64,000 nt of DNA from Carnegiea gigantea (Eukaryota; Streptophyta; Magnoliopsida; Caryophyllales; Cactaceae), in assembly GCA_029747015.1 (NCBI GenBank), contig JAKOGI010000125.1:374001-438000 (forward strand), given 5' to 3'. Both the position numbers and the translations under genes were made by a program. Each line of letters opens with the position of its first letter. Within the stretch, counting starts at the first letter, position 1. A model generated the notes under the pieces. The model was not told the DNA's origin and ran no database searches. It was given only the letters and a program-made list of their open reading frames with translations. Below are positions 43,490 to 54,104 of this stretch, piece by piece.

Positions 43490-44104
43490 TGTTGGGATTT
43501 GTCCCAAATTCCTTTGCCGGTTTTGGAAATAAATAAAGTTATTTCCTTTTGTGAGATTATTTCTTGGCATCCAAGATCATGTTGTGTGTATGAGATCTTC
43601 TGTATTATGGAAATTATATTATTTCCATACTTTGGGTTGAAGATTTTTCCTTTTTTGGAAAGTTGATGGTTGGTGGCCAAGACATATGTTTGCGGCTAGG
43701 ATTGAACCCTTGGTACCTGTGGGGCTTCCCTATAAATACTAGGTTGTTTAACCTTGTTTGATGCGGTGCAACTTGGGAGTGCCTGTGGGCAATTCCCTTT
43801 TCTATTCCACTTTTTGTTGGGAGTTAGTATTGAGAGATTTTCGTTGTAATTGATCTCTTTCTTGGGTGTTTGAGATCTGTGTCTCTCTTGTTGTTGATCT
43901 CTGTATTGGGAATGAGATCGTTCTGTACTAACTCATATGATAGTGGATTTTGTGTCGGTGTTGCCGCCCGTGGTTTTCTCCCGTTTTGGGTTTCCACGTA
44001 AATTTTGTGTGTCGCTGTTTTGTTCCTGTTATTCTGGTTTGAATTTCTGAATATCTGTTTCATCCTATCGCTTCCGCTATTATTACCGCTCTAATTTCCT
44101 AACA
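43490..44104 (+). repeat. Array LTR 4
   Basis: Ends TTTCCTAACA, directly followed by the target duplication TTAAG. Confidence 0.9.
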
Positions 44105-44109
44105 TTAAG

Positions 44110-45890
44110 ACAACAAAATAATTTGCTTGTGTGAATAAATGTGGGTGGGGGCGGGATGGATGAATCAAATATATTGTATTTGTAGTTTTGTGGCAACTGT
44201 AGTATGTTTTGTCAGTTTGAGGTGAAAGCAACTGTAAAAATGAAACAAGTGTGTATTTGTACTGCCATTTGGGCCCGTTGTATCTCGCCCAATCTATTTG
44301 GGCTTCCTCCTCGTACATGTAAATATAATTGCACGTTGGATTCCCTTCGGCTCGTGGGGGCCCAATGGACCAATGTGGGCTCATTTTCCCATGATTTGCC
44401 AAATGAACATTGCTAAAATATTCTTAAATAGGCCCCCCACGAGCAAGGTTTCAGGTTTTGCTTTAAAGAGCCCCCCCCCCAACCAAAAATGCCGAGGTTC
44501 CCTGCTTATTGAGTTGGCAAAAATCGTCAGATTATGCAAAAAACGAGTCCTGTCACAATTTTTAAATTCAAACAACTAGTCAGGTTCAAGTTGAAAATCC
44601 AGGTCTAAAAATTTAGATCCGGGTTGTTTGAATTTTGGACCAATTTGGGTTCGATCAAATTCCGACATTTGAACAAGCGGGCATAGACATATGATAGGTA
44701 TAAAATCTCCAAAATTTTCGATCAAAAATTCAGACAGGTTTCGGCATCAAAAAATCGAGTCCATGTTCAATCATATACAAGTTTCAATCAAACATGAAAA
44801 ATTTCATCTTACAAATTCGGACATTCAGATATTTGGGGTCAAGATCAGCTCTAGTTACGACGTCTGAATCTGCAATCTGGATAGGGCTTGACTTTGAAGT
44901 TTTTGTCCGAATAACTAATTTTAAAACAACGAACCTGAATTTTTACCAGCACTACTTGTTGTAGACAGTCTCTTCTGCTGATGTAGAGAATTTTCAGTTT
45001 CTGTACAATATATTGCGTACAATGAGTCTCTTCAACTTTTCTTCTTAATTTGTATTCCGTTATCAAGATAGAAGGAAAAAGTTATCATCAAAACTAGAAA
45101 TGCATGTGATTGACTCCTTAGACATGCATGAGATAGACTCGTATAATTTTATTTTATTTTAAAAGGATGAATTTATTAATTGAAGGTCATAAGATATCTA
45201 CCATAGATATTAAATTTAAAGTAAGATCGAGATATTTATTTTATTACTTATGTAGTTATTTGAGTCCTATAATTTAGGTAAAAATATGAAAAACTCATTA
45301 ATTTTTCAATTTTATTTCATTATATAGTTTTTAAGTTATATATTTGTTTGACTCCTGCAACTTAACCACTACAATCTAGCCGTACCAATATGAAAAACGC
45401 ATTAACTTTTAATTAAGTTTGATTTCAATATGTAATTTAGTTATTTATGTATTTGTTTAATTCCTCAATTTAACCATACCAATATGCAATTCAACTAAAT
45501 TATAAGCTTGATTCAATATCTAGTATTAGCACAGCCATGCATGAATATCCATTCTAGCTGGTTCGGGTTATGTTGAGACTTTAATTTCATGACATTAAGT
45601 TATATGACTAATGAAGGATTCAATTTTTTATTTATTTAGGGCATATTAATGATCTTGCATAAGAGATAATAAAGAACTAAAGAGAGGGGAAAAATTAATT
45701 ATCAATTCTGACTCAATTATCGGCCACCCAATAACTTATTATTGGTTATTTATATAATTATGATTGTAGAATAAACTTAAAATCACGGGATTGCATGTAT
45801 AAATGAGGGTTTTTTTTTTTTTTTTTTTTGGGTTCCCTTCTTCTCCTTGAACACTCACACTTCTAACCATTGGAGGATACTGATTCCACT
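44110..45890. other. Intergenic sequence
   Basis: C runs near 44470; diffuse TTCGGATCC-like repeats at 44580-44860; T run at about 45810-45830. No gene. Confidence 0.45.
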
Positions 45891-45898
45891 CTTGAAGT

Positions 45899-46980
45899 TT
45901 TTTTTTTTTTTTGGATCATTGAAATAGCCAGGAATAGGACCTTGGCAGAAAAAACATAAAACGATATGTTAAGAACCCAGAACAACCTCTGCTGGGTTAT
46001 ACAGGAAATTATCTTCCCATAAATTAATCCAGCACCTAACTTGAAATTTAACAAGAAACAAGATCTACTCCAGTTGGAAGGCTTGACCACCTAAAATAAG
46101 ATCATGCCTGCCTTTCCGAAGTGACCATACCACAGCAAAGAAGATAGATTTCCACACCTTTTGCTTAAATTTGCCCTTAACCTTTAAGCTCATCCACAAA
46201 ACAAGCATCTCCCTCAGAGAACCTGGAACAACAATATGAAAACCTCAGGCTTGAACCACCGCACACCACACCCTCCAAGTAGAGTGGCACAAGAGAAGAA
46301 CATGGTCGATCGTTTCTGGGCACCAACCACAAAGATCACAAAAGACTTGGTGCTCCTGTAAGATGCATTTCATAAATAAGATAGACTTGGTATGGAGCTT
46401 CCCCAAAATAGCCCGCCACACCATGAATTCGACCTTTGGGGGCGCCAGATTCTGCTAGACTGCTGCCGCAACAGAGTCACCATGCACAAACTAGGCTTTT
46501 ACCATCATGGCTTCCGGGAGAGTGATGCTACTGTGTAACCCTTGACCCGATATAGGTCCCAAAAGATTGAGTCGTCACTGCCGAGACTTGGACCTTTCAA
46601 CTGCAGGAGTTGTTGAAGAGCTGAAAAAGCTAGTTGTTGTTGTTGGTTTAATAGGCGCTTTCAACCCAAAATCCATCTCCAGGTGAAGCCATCATGCCAT
46701 CCCATATTAGCAACACTTTCATGCTTCTAGATTGATAATTCATATAAAAAAGGAAAAGGACTTTAAATGGTGCATCCCCTAACTAGTGATCTCCCCAGAA
46801 TTGAGTTGTAGCTACCAATTTCAATTTGTAATTCTCTGAAGAAGATTTGCTCCTCCATGGACCCTTCCAGCCCCATCTTGATTGTATCACTCCAGGTTCC
46901 CCTCATTTTTGGGACAATCCTTCTTGGCAAGGAGAAGTTACAGCTCTCATTGTGAATTGACATTCTCACTTTCAATCACA
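45899..46980 (-). pseudogene. LINE remnant, minus strand
   Basis: The minus-strand translation, in broken frames, has the RT-tail pattern PPKVEFMVWRAILGKLHTKS (46375-46435), then CDLCGWCPETIDHVLLLCHS (46270-46340, zinc-binding CxxC...H...C). Further upstream is IEIGSYNSILGRSLVRGC (about 46770-46830), where LINEs have a GNG...FW.D.W motif. A T run on + at 45899-45913 is the A-tail. 5' truncated and full of breaks. Confidence 0.8.
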
Positions 46981-47040
46981 AAGCTTGCTTCTCTTGAGAA
47001 AATCTCCACACCATTTAAATAAGAGGCAAGCGTTATTTAT

Positions 47041-47085
47041 ATAAATAACTTCTAGAGAGAACTTCCACTCTCGAAGTTATTTATA
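47041..47085. repeat. Short hairpin
   Basis: ATAAATAACTTC and GAGAG (left) pair with CTCTC and GAAGTTATTTAT (right) around a short loop. Confidence 0.6.
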
Positions 47086-48042
47086 TGGGGCAACTTTATT
47101 TTCTTGATCGAGAGGCCACACGTATATGAATTAAAATATTTTTTTTTTTTGCCAAAATAGAGCCAAAAAGTAAGTGAAATGCATACATCAATGTTAGGGT
47201 AAAATTTAGATTGGACAAATCGGATAATGTTAAAATTCGGACAAGAAATTGATGAGCAATACCCAATTGTTGGGATCAGATAATTCAAACAAGGCTAAAT
47301 TTGGCTCAAAATTGAGTTCAGACAATAAAAATGTCGAAAATATTGTAAATTCAAACGAAAAATTTATGACAATACCCGATTTTTTCAGACCGAACAAATT
47401 TGAATATTCAAATTGAAAATTTTTTTGCCAGGACTCAACATCCAAATACTAGCTATACCCGGCCAACTCCTTTTTTTTCCGGGCGAGGAAGATAATTTCT
47501 TAATATAATTGATATAACAAAACAAGATCATGGATATCCAACTCTAGCCGCAATGCTTTATATGTACACGTATGTGATACACACTCACATACATGCACAC
47601 ACGTACACACATACATACACATATATAATAATAATATATACATATATACACAGACCCACACAGCCACGCACACCCACACTCGGTTCCATGGCAGAATTTT
47701 GTTTTTCGCTGTGTGAGGTGGTCAACCTCAGTAAAATTCTGGATAGTATTTGATTATCATTATTTCCATCCACTAAAATGCTGCCATTCCGCGTGTAAAA
47801 AGAAATAGCTAGTGGTGTATCAGGTTATGGTGTCTTCAATCTGACAAGGCAATGAAATCGACATTTTATGTCTGGGAGGTCGCCAAATTATATAATCATC
47901 ACACTGGCCTCTGGCAATTTTTACAATTAATAGCCCTCATCATTATTATTATTATTATTTTTTTTCATTATTGCTGTTTCTGTCCTCGGTCCAGTCATAC
48001 TCTTTACCTGGATACCCGTAGGTTAATATTGGCAGAACTAAC
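47086..48042. other. Intergenic sequence
   Basis: A CA/TA-rich microsatellite at about 47555-47680; otherwise diffuse AATTCGGACAAG-type repeats at 47210-47440. No gene. Confidence 0.45.
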
Positions 48043-48409
48043 GGGTTGTTCTTTTTGTCAGTAAATTTATTTTTATGATCTTTTACAAACTTTTACTAAT
48101 TTTCATTGATTTTTATCAATTTTTATAATAAATTTCAATTATTTTAATTTCTAATTAATCGTTTCCAACTTCAACCAACTCTTAAGTATTTCCTTCAAAA
48201 ATTTTATAAAAGAATCCCCACTCATGTACATTTCTTACTAGCATCTTTCAACTTTTATCCACTTTTATCAAGTTTTTAAAATCGTTTTCAACTTTAACCA
48301 ACTTCCACCAATTATTTAAAAAAAAAAACCAACTCCTATCACGTCTATCAATTTATCAATTTTATCAATTTATCAACTTCTATTTACTAACGAAATGCAC
48401 GAGCACTAA
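48043..48409. mobile_element. MITE-like element
   Basis: The left end ...GGTTGTTCTTTTTGTCAGTAAAT is inverse to the right end (reverse complement CGTGCATTTCGTTAGTAAAT). The interior repeats TTTATCAATTT and CAACTTTTATCC units. Target duplication not resolved. Confidence 0.45.
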
Positions 48410-48578
48410 TTTGTCATAATCATATTTCTATAATGTCAAAATGATTGTCATGTTGAAGGTGATTTTTCGGAGAACTAGAAAATCAAAGTGAGATTATGTG
48501 ATCTAGGATTGTCGTCCTCGAATTGGATTTAGGTTGGGAGGGGAAGGAAATGAAATGGAAATTACTTAATTGAATTTG

Positions 48579-48728
48579 TTTTTGTACTGAAGTCGAGTTA
48601 CTGTTAATCCAATAAAAAGTAGAGAGTTCTCAAATTATAGATTTTCTCCATTTACAAGGCTCGAATCTGAAATTTTGCTTAAGGGGAACAAGTGTGAAAC
48701 CACTTAAACCAACTTGTGTTGGTACATA
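48579..48728 (-). mobile_element. tRNA-derived SINE, intact copy, minus strand
   Basis: On the minus strand, A-box-like GGTTTAAGTGGTTTCAC, then CCTTAAGC, then B-box-like TTCGAGCC. Flanked by TGAATTTG at 48571-48578 and 48729-48736. It is the uninterrupted paralogue of the SINE split at 8520-13661. Confidence 0.7.
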
Positions 48729-48770
48729 TGAATTTGCTCTTGTCTAGATTAAGGTGTGCCTCGAGAATGT

Positions 48771-50181
48771 TGTTAGGAAAGTTTTAATATTTATAAACCC
48801 TAAGTGCAAGGTGTATCATTGAGTACTCGGGATGTCGTCCGCAGGAAGTTGTGTTTTCAAGTACCATAACTAACTAAATCGTCTCAAGTTAAGCAAAATA
48901 AAATGAGGATAGAAAATATAACTAAATTGCTAAAACAAACAAAAGACTTCGATTATGATTAAATCTGAGATAAACTAACTAATCAGGTCAAACTGTAACC
49001 TTCCCAAGTTACACTAGGATTCAGACTTAATCGATTGCACCATCAAAACTCACATAAGCCCCTCCCAAGGGTCGAATACTAGTTTAATTGTTCTAACTAC
49101 TTATTTTCATAGGGTTAGTCCAATTAAACAATAAAAGTAGCAACCCTAGATCTAGCTAGAACCCAAACTATTTTTGTGTCCAAATGCTAGTCATTCTCTC
49201 TACCCGCATCAGACAATTAACCTCACCTTTCAACACAAGTCAATTGTTAGAAAATACGGATGAAAGCTCTTTCAAGCATTTCATCGAACACTTGACGGGC
49301 ATGAGAGAAAATCATAAATTCTAGTATAAACAAGTTAGGTTAAGGCCTAAACAAGAATCAATTAGCCATCTATGGGACTAATCACAACCAAAGATCAAAA
49401 CTTTAATTCAAAACTACATATTGAAACAAAAGCGAAACAATAGACTATAGAACTAGCATACAAACTCAAAAGCATGAAATCAAAGAGAGGGAGAAAAGGA
49501 GAACTTAGCTTTCAATCTCGAAATCGATCCGTCTTCTACAAATTATACACAAAATTAACCTAATCTAATCCCTCCAAAAGAGTTTGTAAAGGCTAAGAAT
49601 CAACCCTAATTGGCCCCCTAAGGAACCCAGCAGGAAGGCCTCTCTCCAAAATTAAAAGAGAATCTGCTTTAAAAAGTTCAAAAACCACTCCGCCGCGCTG
49701 GCCTGAGGGACGCATGACCGATCGTGTGCCAGTGCACGGCACCACGCACGGCCATGCGTGGCTTCTGCCTTGGATGCACGGTCGTGCGACCCTGCTACAT
49801 GGTCCGGCCATGCGCCAGTGCACGGACACCACGCATGGCCGTGCGTGGCTTTTGCCTTAGATGCACTGTCGTATGACCCTGCTACATGATCGTGCCATCT
49901 TCCACGCATCTTCCGTTGGCTCTTGGACTTCGCTAGACCTCTAGTCTTCCTTGAAATTGCTTATAAAGTCTTCCTTTCCATCAAAACTTGAGGATTTCTC
50001 CTGAAAGTAAGATAGAACACGTTATAAGTACGATATGGCTCGAAGGAAGAGAATTTGACCATTTCTCATATAAACTTAACATGAAAACACCAAGAAAAAT
50101 GGATCAAATCAGGGTTAAAATGAGGTCAAATATAGGTGCAACAAGTGTCGAATCATATACAGAATATTTCGCAATCTAACA
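48771..50181. mobile_element. Candidate solo LTR or LTR-like block (about 1.4 kb)
   Basis: Starts TGTTAGGAAAG and ends GCAATCTAACA (TG...CA with inverted TGTTAG/CTAACA). The interior phrase GATGTCGTCCGCAGGAAGTT is of a kind seen in plant gypsy LTRs. No matching target duplication was found, so the limits may be wrong. Confidence 0.4.
49728..49900. repeat. Tandem duplication, about 85 bp, GC-rich
   Basis: CAGTGCACGG...CACGCACGGCCATGCG...ACCCTGCTACATGGTC is followed by a second, slightly diverged copy starting near 49814. Far richer in GC than its surroundings. Confidence 0.7.
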
Positions 50182-51764
50182 AAATCCACGCCCTTCCTAC
50201 TAAAAAAGAGGGAATAAAAGAAAAACTAAAGACCAAGTTCATTAAGCTCTATTTTATAACAGTAGCTAATAGGATATCAGTTAACTCAACTAATACATTC
50301 TATTAAAATCGTCATTATAGATCTGACTTTAAATTATATCTACATTAATCTTTATGTCTCATTCATACCCACCAAAAACAAGAAATTGTAGCCAATTATT
50401 TTTTTCTCTGTTTTTGCAATTGGTTTGCATACGAAGTTGTGAAGAATTATTTTTGTTAAAGATAAGTAAATAAGGCTTATTTAATTAAAAGGTGATAGTG
50501 TGATACAGTAAATAATGAATGCGAAGGCTGACCTGAAAAGTTCATACGACACTGTATGCGCTCAAGTGTAACAGTGACTGGGTATGGACAGAGGCCAAAA
50601 ATAGAAAGTCTGATATTTACTTCCAGGACTTCAATGTGCCAGTGAATTATTAGCTTCAATTTGATAACAGAAAGATAAATTTTAATGCAGTATATAATAA
50701 TTGAAATGGACTTCATTTTAAGACTCCCACAAAAGAAAAAATAATAAAAAATTTCTCTAACAGAGAAGAGAGGTATGCAGTATTTGTTTTGTGAAGTTAT
50801 ATATTATAAATTTATAATTCGTCGATGTTCATGAAACATGCATTGAAATTGAACGACGTGGTTTTTGGCTAGAATATTGATACAAGTATATATATGGAGC
50901 TGATCGGAAGTATATCTTCATTAACTCTGAAAAGATATGTATCTCAAATCCTCAATTGATATTGTTAGATTTATTCTTCTGATACCGTCGCCAATAAAGA
51001 TATCAAATGACTTTTTATTAATAAATTTTTGTTTCTATAAAAGAAGTGTGATTCGATGAAATGATAATTGAATTATTTATCCTGATGAAAGATATATTAG
51101 TGTATAAAGCCAATATACTCTCCATTGACATGTGCTAATTCCCTAATTCAGTGTGCGTTTTGGATTGTGTACGTACCGTAAGAACACTCCTAATTTTTAC
51201 ACACCCGAATTGAAGTGATTAGCGAATACTCTTTTACACATCCAAAGTCATTAGCATAAATTAGCATCACGTCTTTTTAATTAGAGCTTTTCATCATATT
51301 CGAATGAGAATAATCAGGCCCTAATGAGTGATGTCCTGTCCTAATTAATTGATTAGTCAGATTCGGTTAAAATTCCGTTTCCTAATGTTTTCAATTACTG
51401 GAATTTACTAAGCCTTTTGGGGGTATTTAGGTTCATGTCGTCTCCTAATTTTATACTTTTGGATGTATATTTTCAAACCCTATATCATACCCCTAGGACT
51501 ACATACTTTTATAAACTATGTCAGCTCCACATATCAAAATTTGTCTATATGATGAATAAACATTGAAAAATATATGTATACTTTATAGGTGAGAATACAT
51601 AATCCCAAGTGTATGATATACTGTATATTTCATTCTTTTTTAGACAAAATGAGAGTAAATTCGTTAGCAGAATTTATGTTAATTAATGATTGTTAGAGAA
51701 GATCAGTACTTGTTTGGTACATTAATAAGTACGTATATCGGTTAGTATCTAAAAAAGCATTAAT
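50182..51764. other. Intergenic sequence
   Basis: AT-rich; nothing recognised. Confidence 0.5.
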
Positions 51765-51767
51765 TTA

Positions 51768-52200
51768 GGCCGTGTTCGGTAACAGTATTTTGAGCAGCGT
51801 TTAGTATTTTCACCAAGTCAATACATTAATTAGTTAATTTTTACTATTCGGTAAACTGATATTTTGACTAGCATTTCAAGTAGCAGTTAGCGTTTTAAGT
51901 AATGTTTTTGAAAAGCTAATGATATTAACGTTTGACATTTAAAAATAGCGTTTCATATTTTTTAGCTAAAAAATACCCCTTAAAAATTTTATCTTTGGCG
52001 ATTATCTATGTCATTTTATGTCAATTTGTATTAATCAGTTAGTTTAACAGTTAAATTTACCGAACACATTACTTTAAACCGCTCATCTAAATAACTATCC
52101 GCTAATAGCTAAATTCAAAATGCTATCTGCTATCTAAACATCTATTCGCTACCTGAACCGCGATCCATGATGTAAATAGCTAATTTTGCCGAACAGGACC
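51768..52200. mobile_element. Harbinger/Tourist-like MITE (433 bp)
   Basis: Ends GGCCGTGTTCGGTAAC and (reverse complement) GGTCCTGTTCGGCAAA; TTA at 51765-51767 and 52201-52203. Confidence 0.7.
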
Positions 52201-52232
52201 TTAGTTAAATTAGTGTTAAGTTATAAGCTAGC

Positions 52233-52549
<317 letters not shown>

Positions 52550-52550
52550 G

Positions 52551-54030
52551 GGGTTACTCGGGTAGGGTGAGTTTCTCCGTGAGATGAATACAATGAGATC
52601 ATGGAGGTGTTGGCTACCTCTCACCCAAAACTGATCACCAAATATAGCACTGTTGATCAATAAAGTTGAAACTATTAATCACTAATCAAGATATTAGGTA
52701 AGAACAAACATTATGATTTTTAATGAAAGTAAAACTCAAATATATCAACACTAAAATCTGTTAACTATAATTGAGGATATGGTTCATGATAAAGAAATGT
52801 ATTTATAGAGATCGTCATAGATAGATGAATTGGTTACCAAATATAATTTTGATGATCACTAAAATTTACTCTATTGATTACTATATATTGAGTGTATAGT
52901 TTTTTATCAACAAACATATTTATAACAATTACTGTAGGAGGCAAAAATATCCGTTCAATTAAGACCCGCCATGTGGAAGATCCTATATTTCGCTCAATTA
53001 TACGCTGCCAAGTGTTAAACTAAATATTTGATGAATAATTATAACGACCAATCAGAAAGCGCCACGTGTCGCAATGATGCAGAAAATAAATTATTATTCC
53101 TTTTCTTTTGAGGGATAATTAATAGGAAATCCTCATGTCATTCCTTTATAAAAAGGAAACTAGTCCTCCCATTTGAAGGGGGATTTTTTTTGGAAGAAAT
53201 CACAAGAGCTCAAGAATTCTCTCTAGCAGAAGACAACAAGCATCCCAAATATGTGCCGTCTACTGGTAGAGATTCAAACTCACATCCTGACTGAGATTAA
53301 GCCTCATAGGCCCTCTTTCAGGATCAAATTTATTCAAACTCACTCAAGGAGATTGAATCAGAGGACTTGTTATACTTGTTCTTGTAACAGCTATACAGAG
53401 ATTGTACCCATTCTTTGATATAAATACAAAAAAAAAAATTTCACTTTGCTGCTCAATTTCTTGTCTAATTGATTGCAGACTCGGAATTTGTGTTTACAAT
53501 TACCAATCGTAATTTCACAATTACTATATAGATTAAACATTCTACTTACATATATGTCGATGATAGGCACGATTACCAAATATATATAATTTTCATGATC
53601 ACTAAAGAAAATATATTTAACCACTAACTGATATCATGTTTTAAAACATATATTATAAACACGACCTGTGGTAGATATATTTGGTGATCAATATATTTAG
53701 TTTCTGTAATCAATAGTTTTAATTTTGGTGATCGTCAGAATTATACTTGGTGATAAATTAATTGATCTATCTATAGTGATCATTACAGACACGTTCTTTG
53801 ATCACGAGCCATGCCCTCTATTATAGTTACGACAACTTTATTTTTAATGTATTTGAGCTTTACTTTCATTAAAAATAATAATATATGCATTTACTTATAG
53901 TGTTAATTAGTGATCAATACTTGTTTTAGTTTCAGTGATAATTAGTAGTGATCAATTCTGGATGACATACTAACAGCGCCTTCATATTCTCATCCTATTC
54001 ATCTCACGGAGTAGCTCATCCTACCTGAGT

Positions 54031-54035
<5 letters not shown>
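52551..54035. mobile_element. Foldback element with long inverted ends, set between TA repeats
   Basis: The left end GGGTTACTCGGGTAGG...CTCCGTGAGATGAAT is matched in inverse by the right end (reverse complement GGCATACTCAGGTAGG...CTCCGTGAGATGAAT). Similarity continues inward in GATCACTA- and TTAATCACTAAT-type phrases. Both outer sides are TA-rich microsatellite. No coding frame. A solo LTR is inserted inside. Confidence 0.65.
52933..53498 (+). mobile_element. Solo LTR (566 bp) nested in the foldback element
   Basis: TGTAGGAGGC...GTTTACA, with ATTAC on both sides (52928-52932, 53499-53503). TATA-like TTTATAAAAAGG near 53145 and a CCACGTGT motif near 53063 suggest the promoter and the orientation. 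No internal region remains. Confidence 0.8.

Positions 54036-54101
<66 letters not shown>
54036..54101. repeat. (AT)n microsatellite
   Basis: Uninterrupted AT repeat directly after the foldback element. Confidence 0.95.

Positions 54102-54104
<3 letters not shown>

Larger units (their letters stand above)
40901..44104 (+). mobile_element. Tandem array of TRIM-like family-B elements (4 LTRs, 3 interiors)
   Basis: The block reads LTR-interior-LTR-interior-LTR-interior-LTR, all in the same direction. LTRs: 40901-41514, 41764-42378, 42627-43241, 43490-44104 (614-615 bp). Interiors: 41515-41763, 42379-42626, 43242-43489 (248-249 bp). Only the two outer edges carry a target duplication, TTAAG (40896-40900 and 44105-44109), so it derives from one insertion that later expanded, or integrated as a concatemer. 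Each interior has PBS, a gag-start fragment and PPT only. Copies are nearly identical. Confidence 0.92.

Noticed and set aside
42357..43680. Repeated 107- and 116-codon minus-strand open frames
   Set aside because: Antisense of the repeated TRIM array; the same frame recurs because the DNA repeats, not because a gene family is present.
49000..49500. Possible CRISPR-like or phage-like repeat content in the window
   Set aside because: All repeats seen are transposon ends, microsatellites or tandem LTR units; the genes are plant nuclear genes with introns.
49593..49909. Minus-strand open frames with HGHAWCPCTGA-like repeats
   Set aside because: They translate the GC-rich 85-bp duplication inside an LTR-like block.
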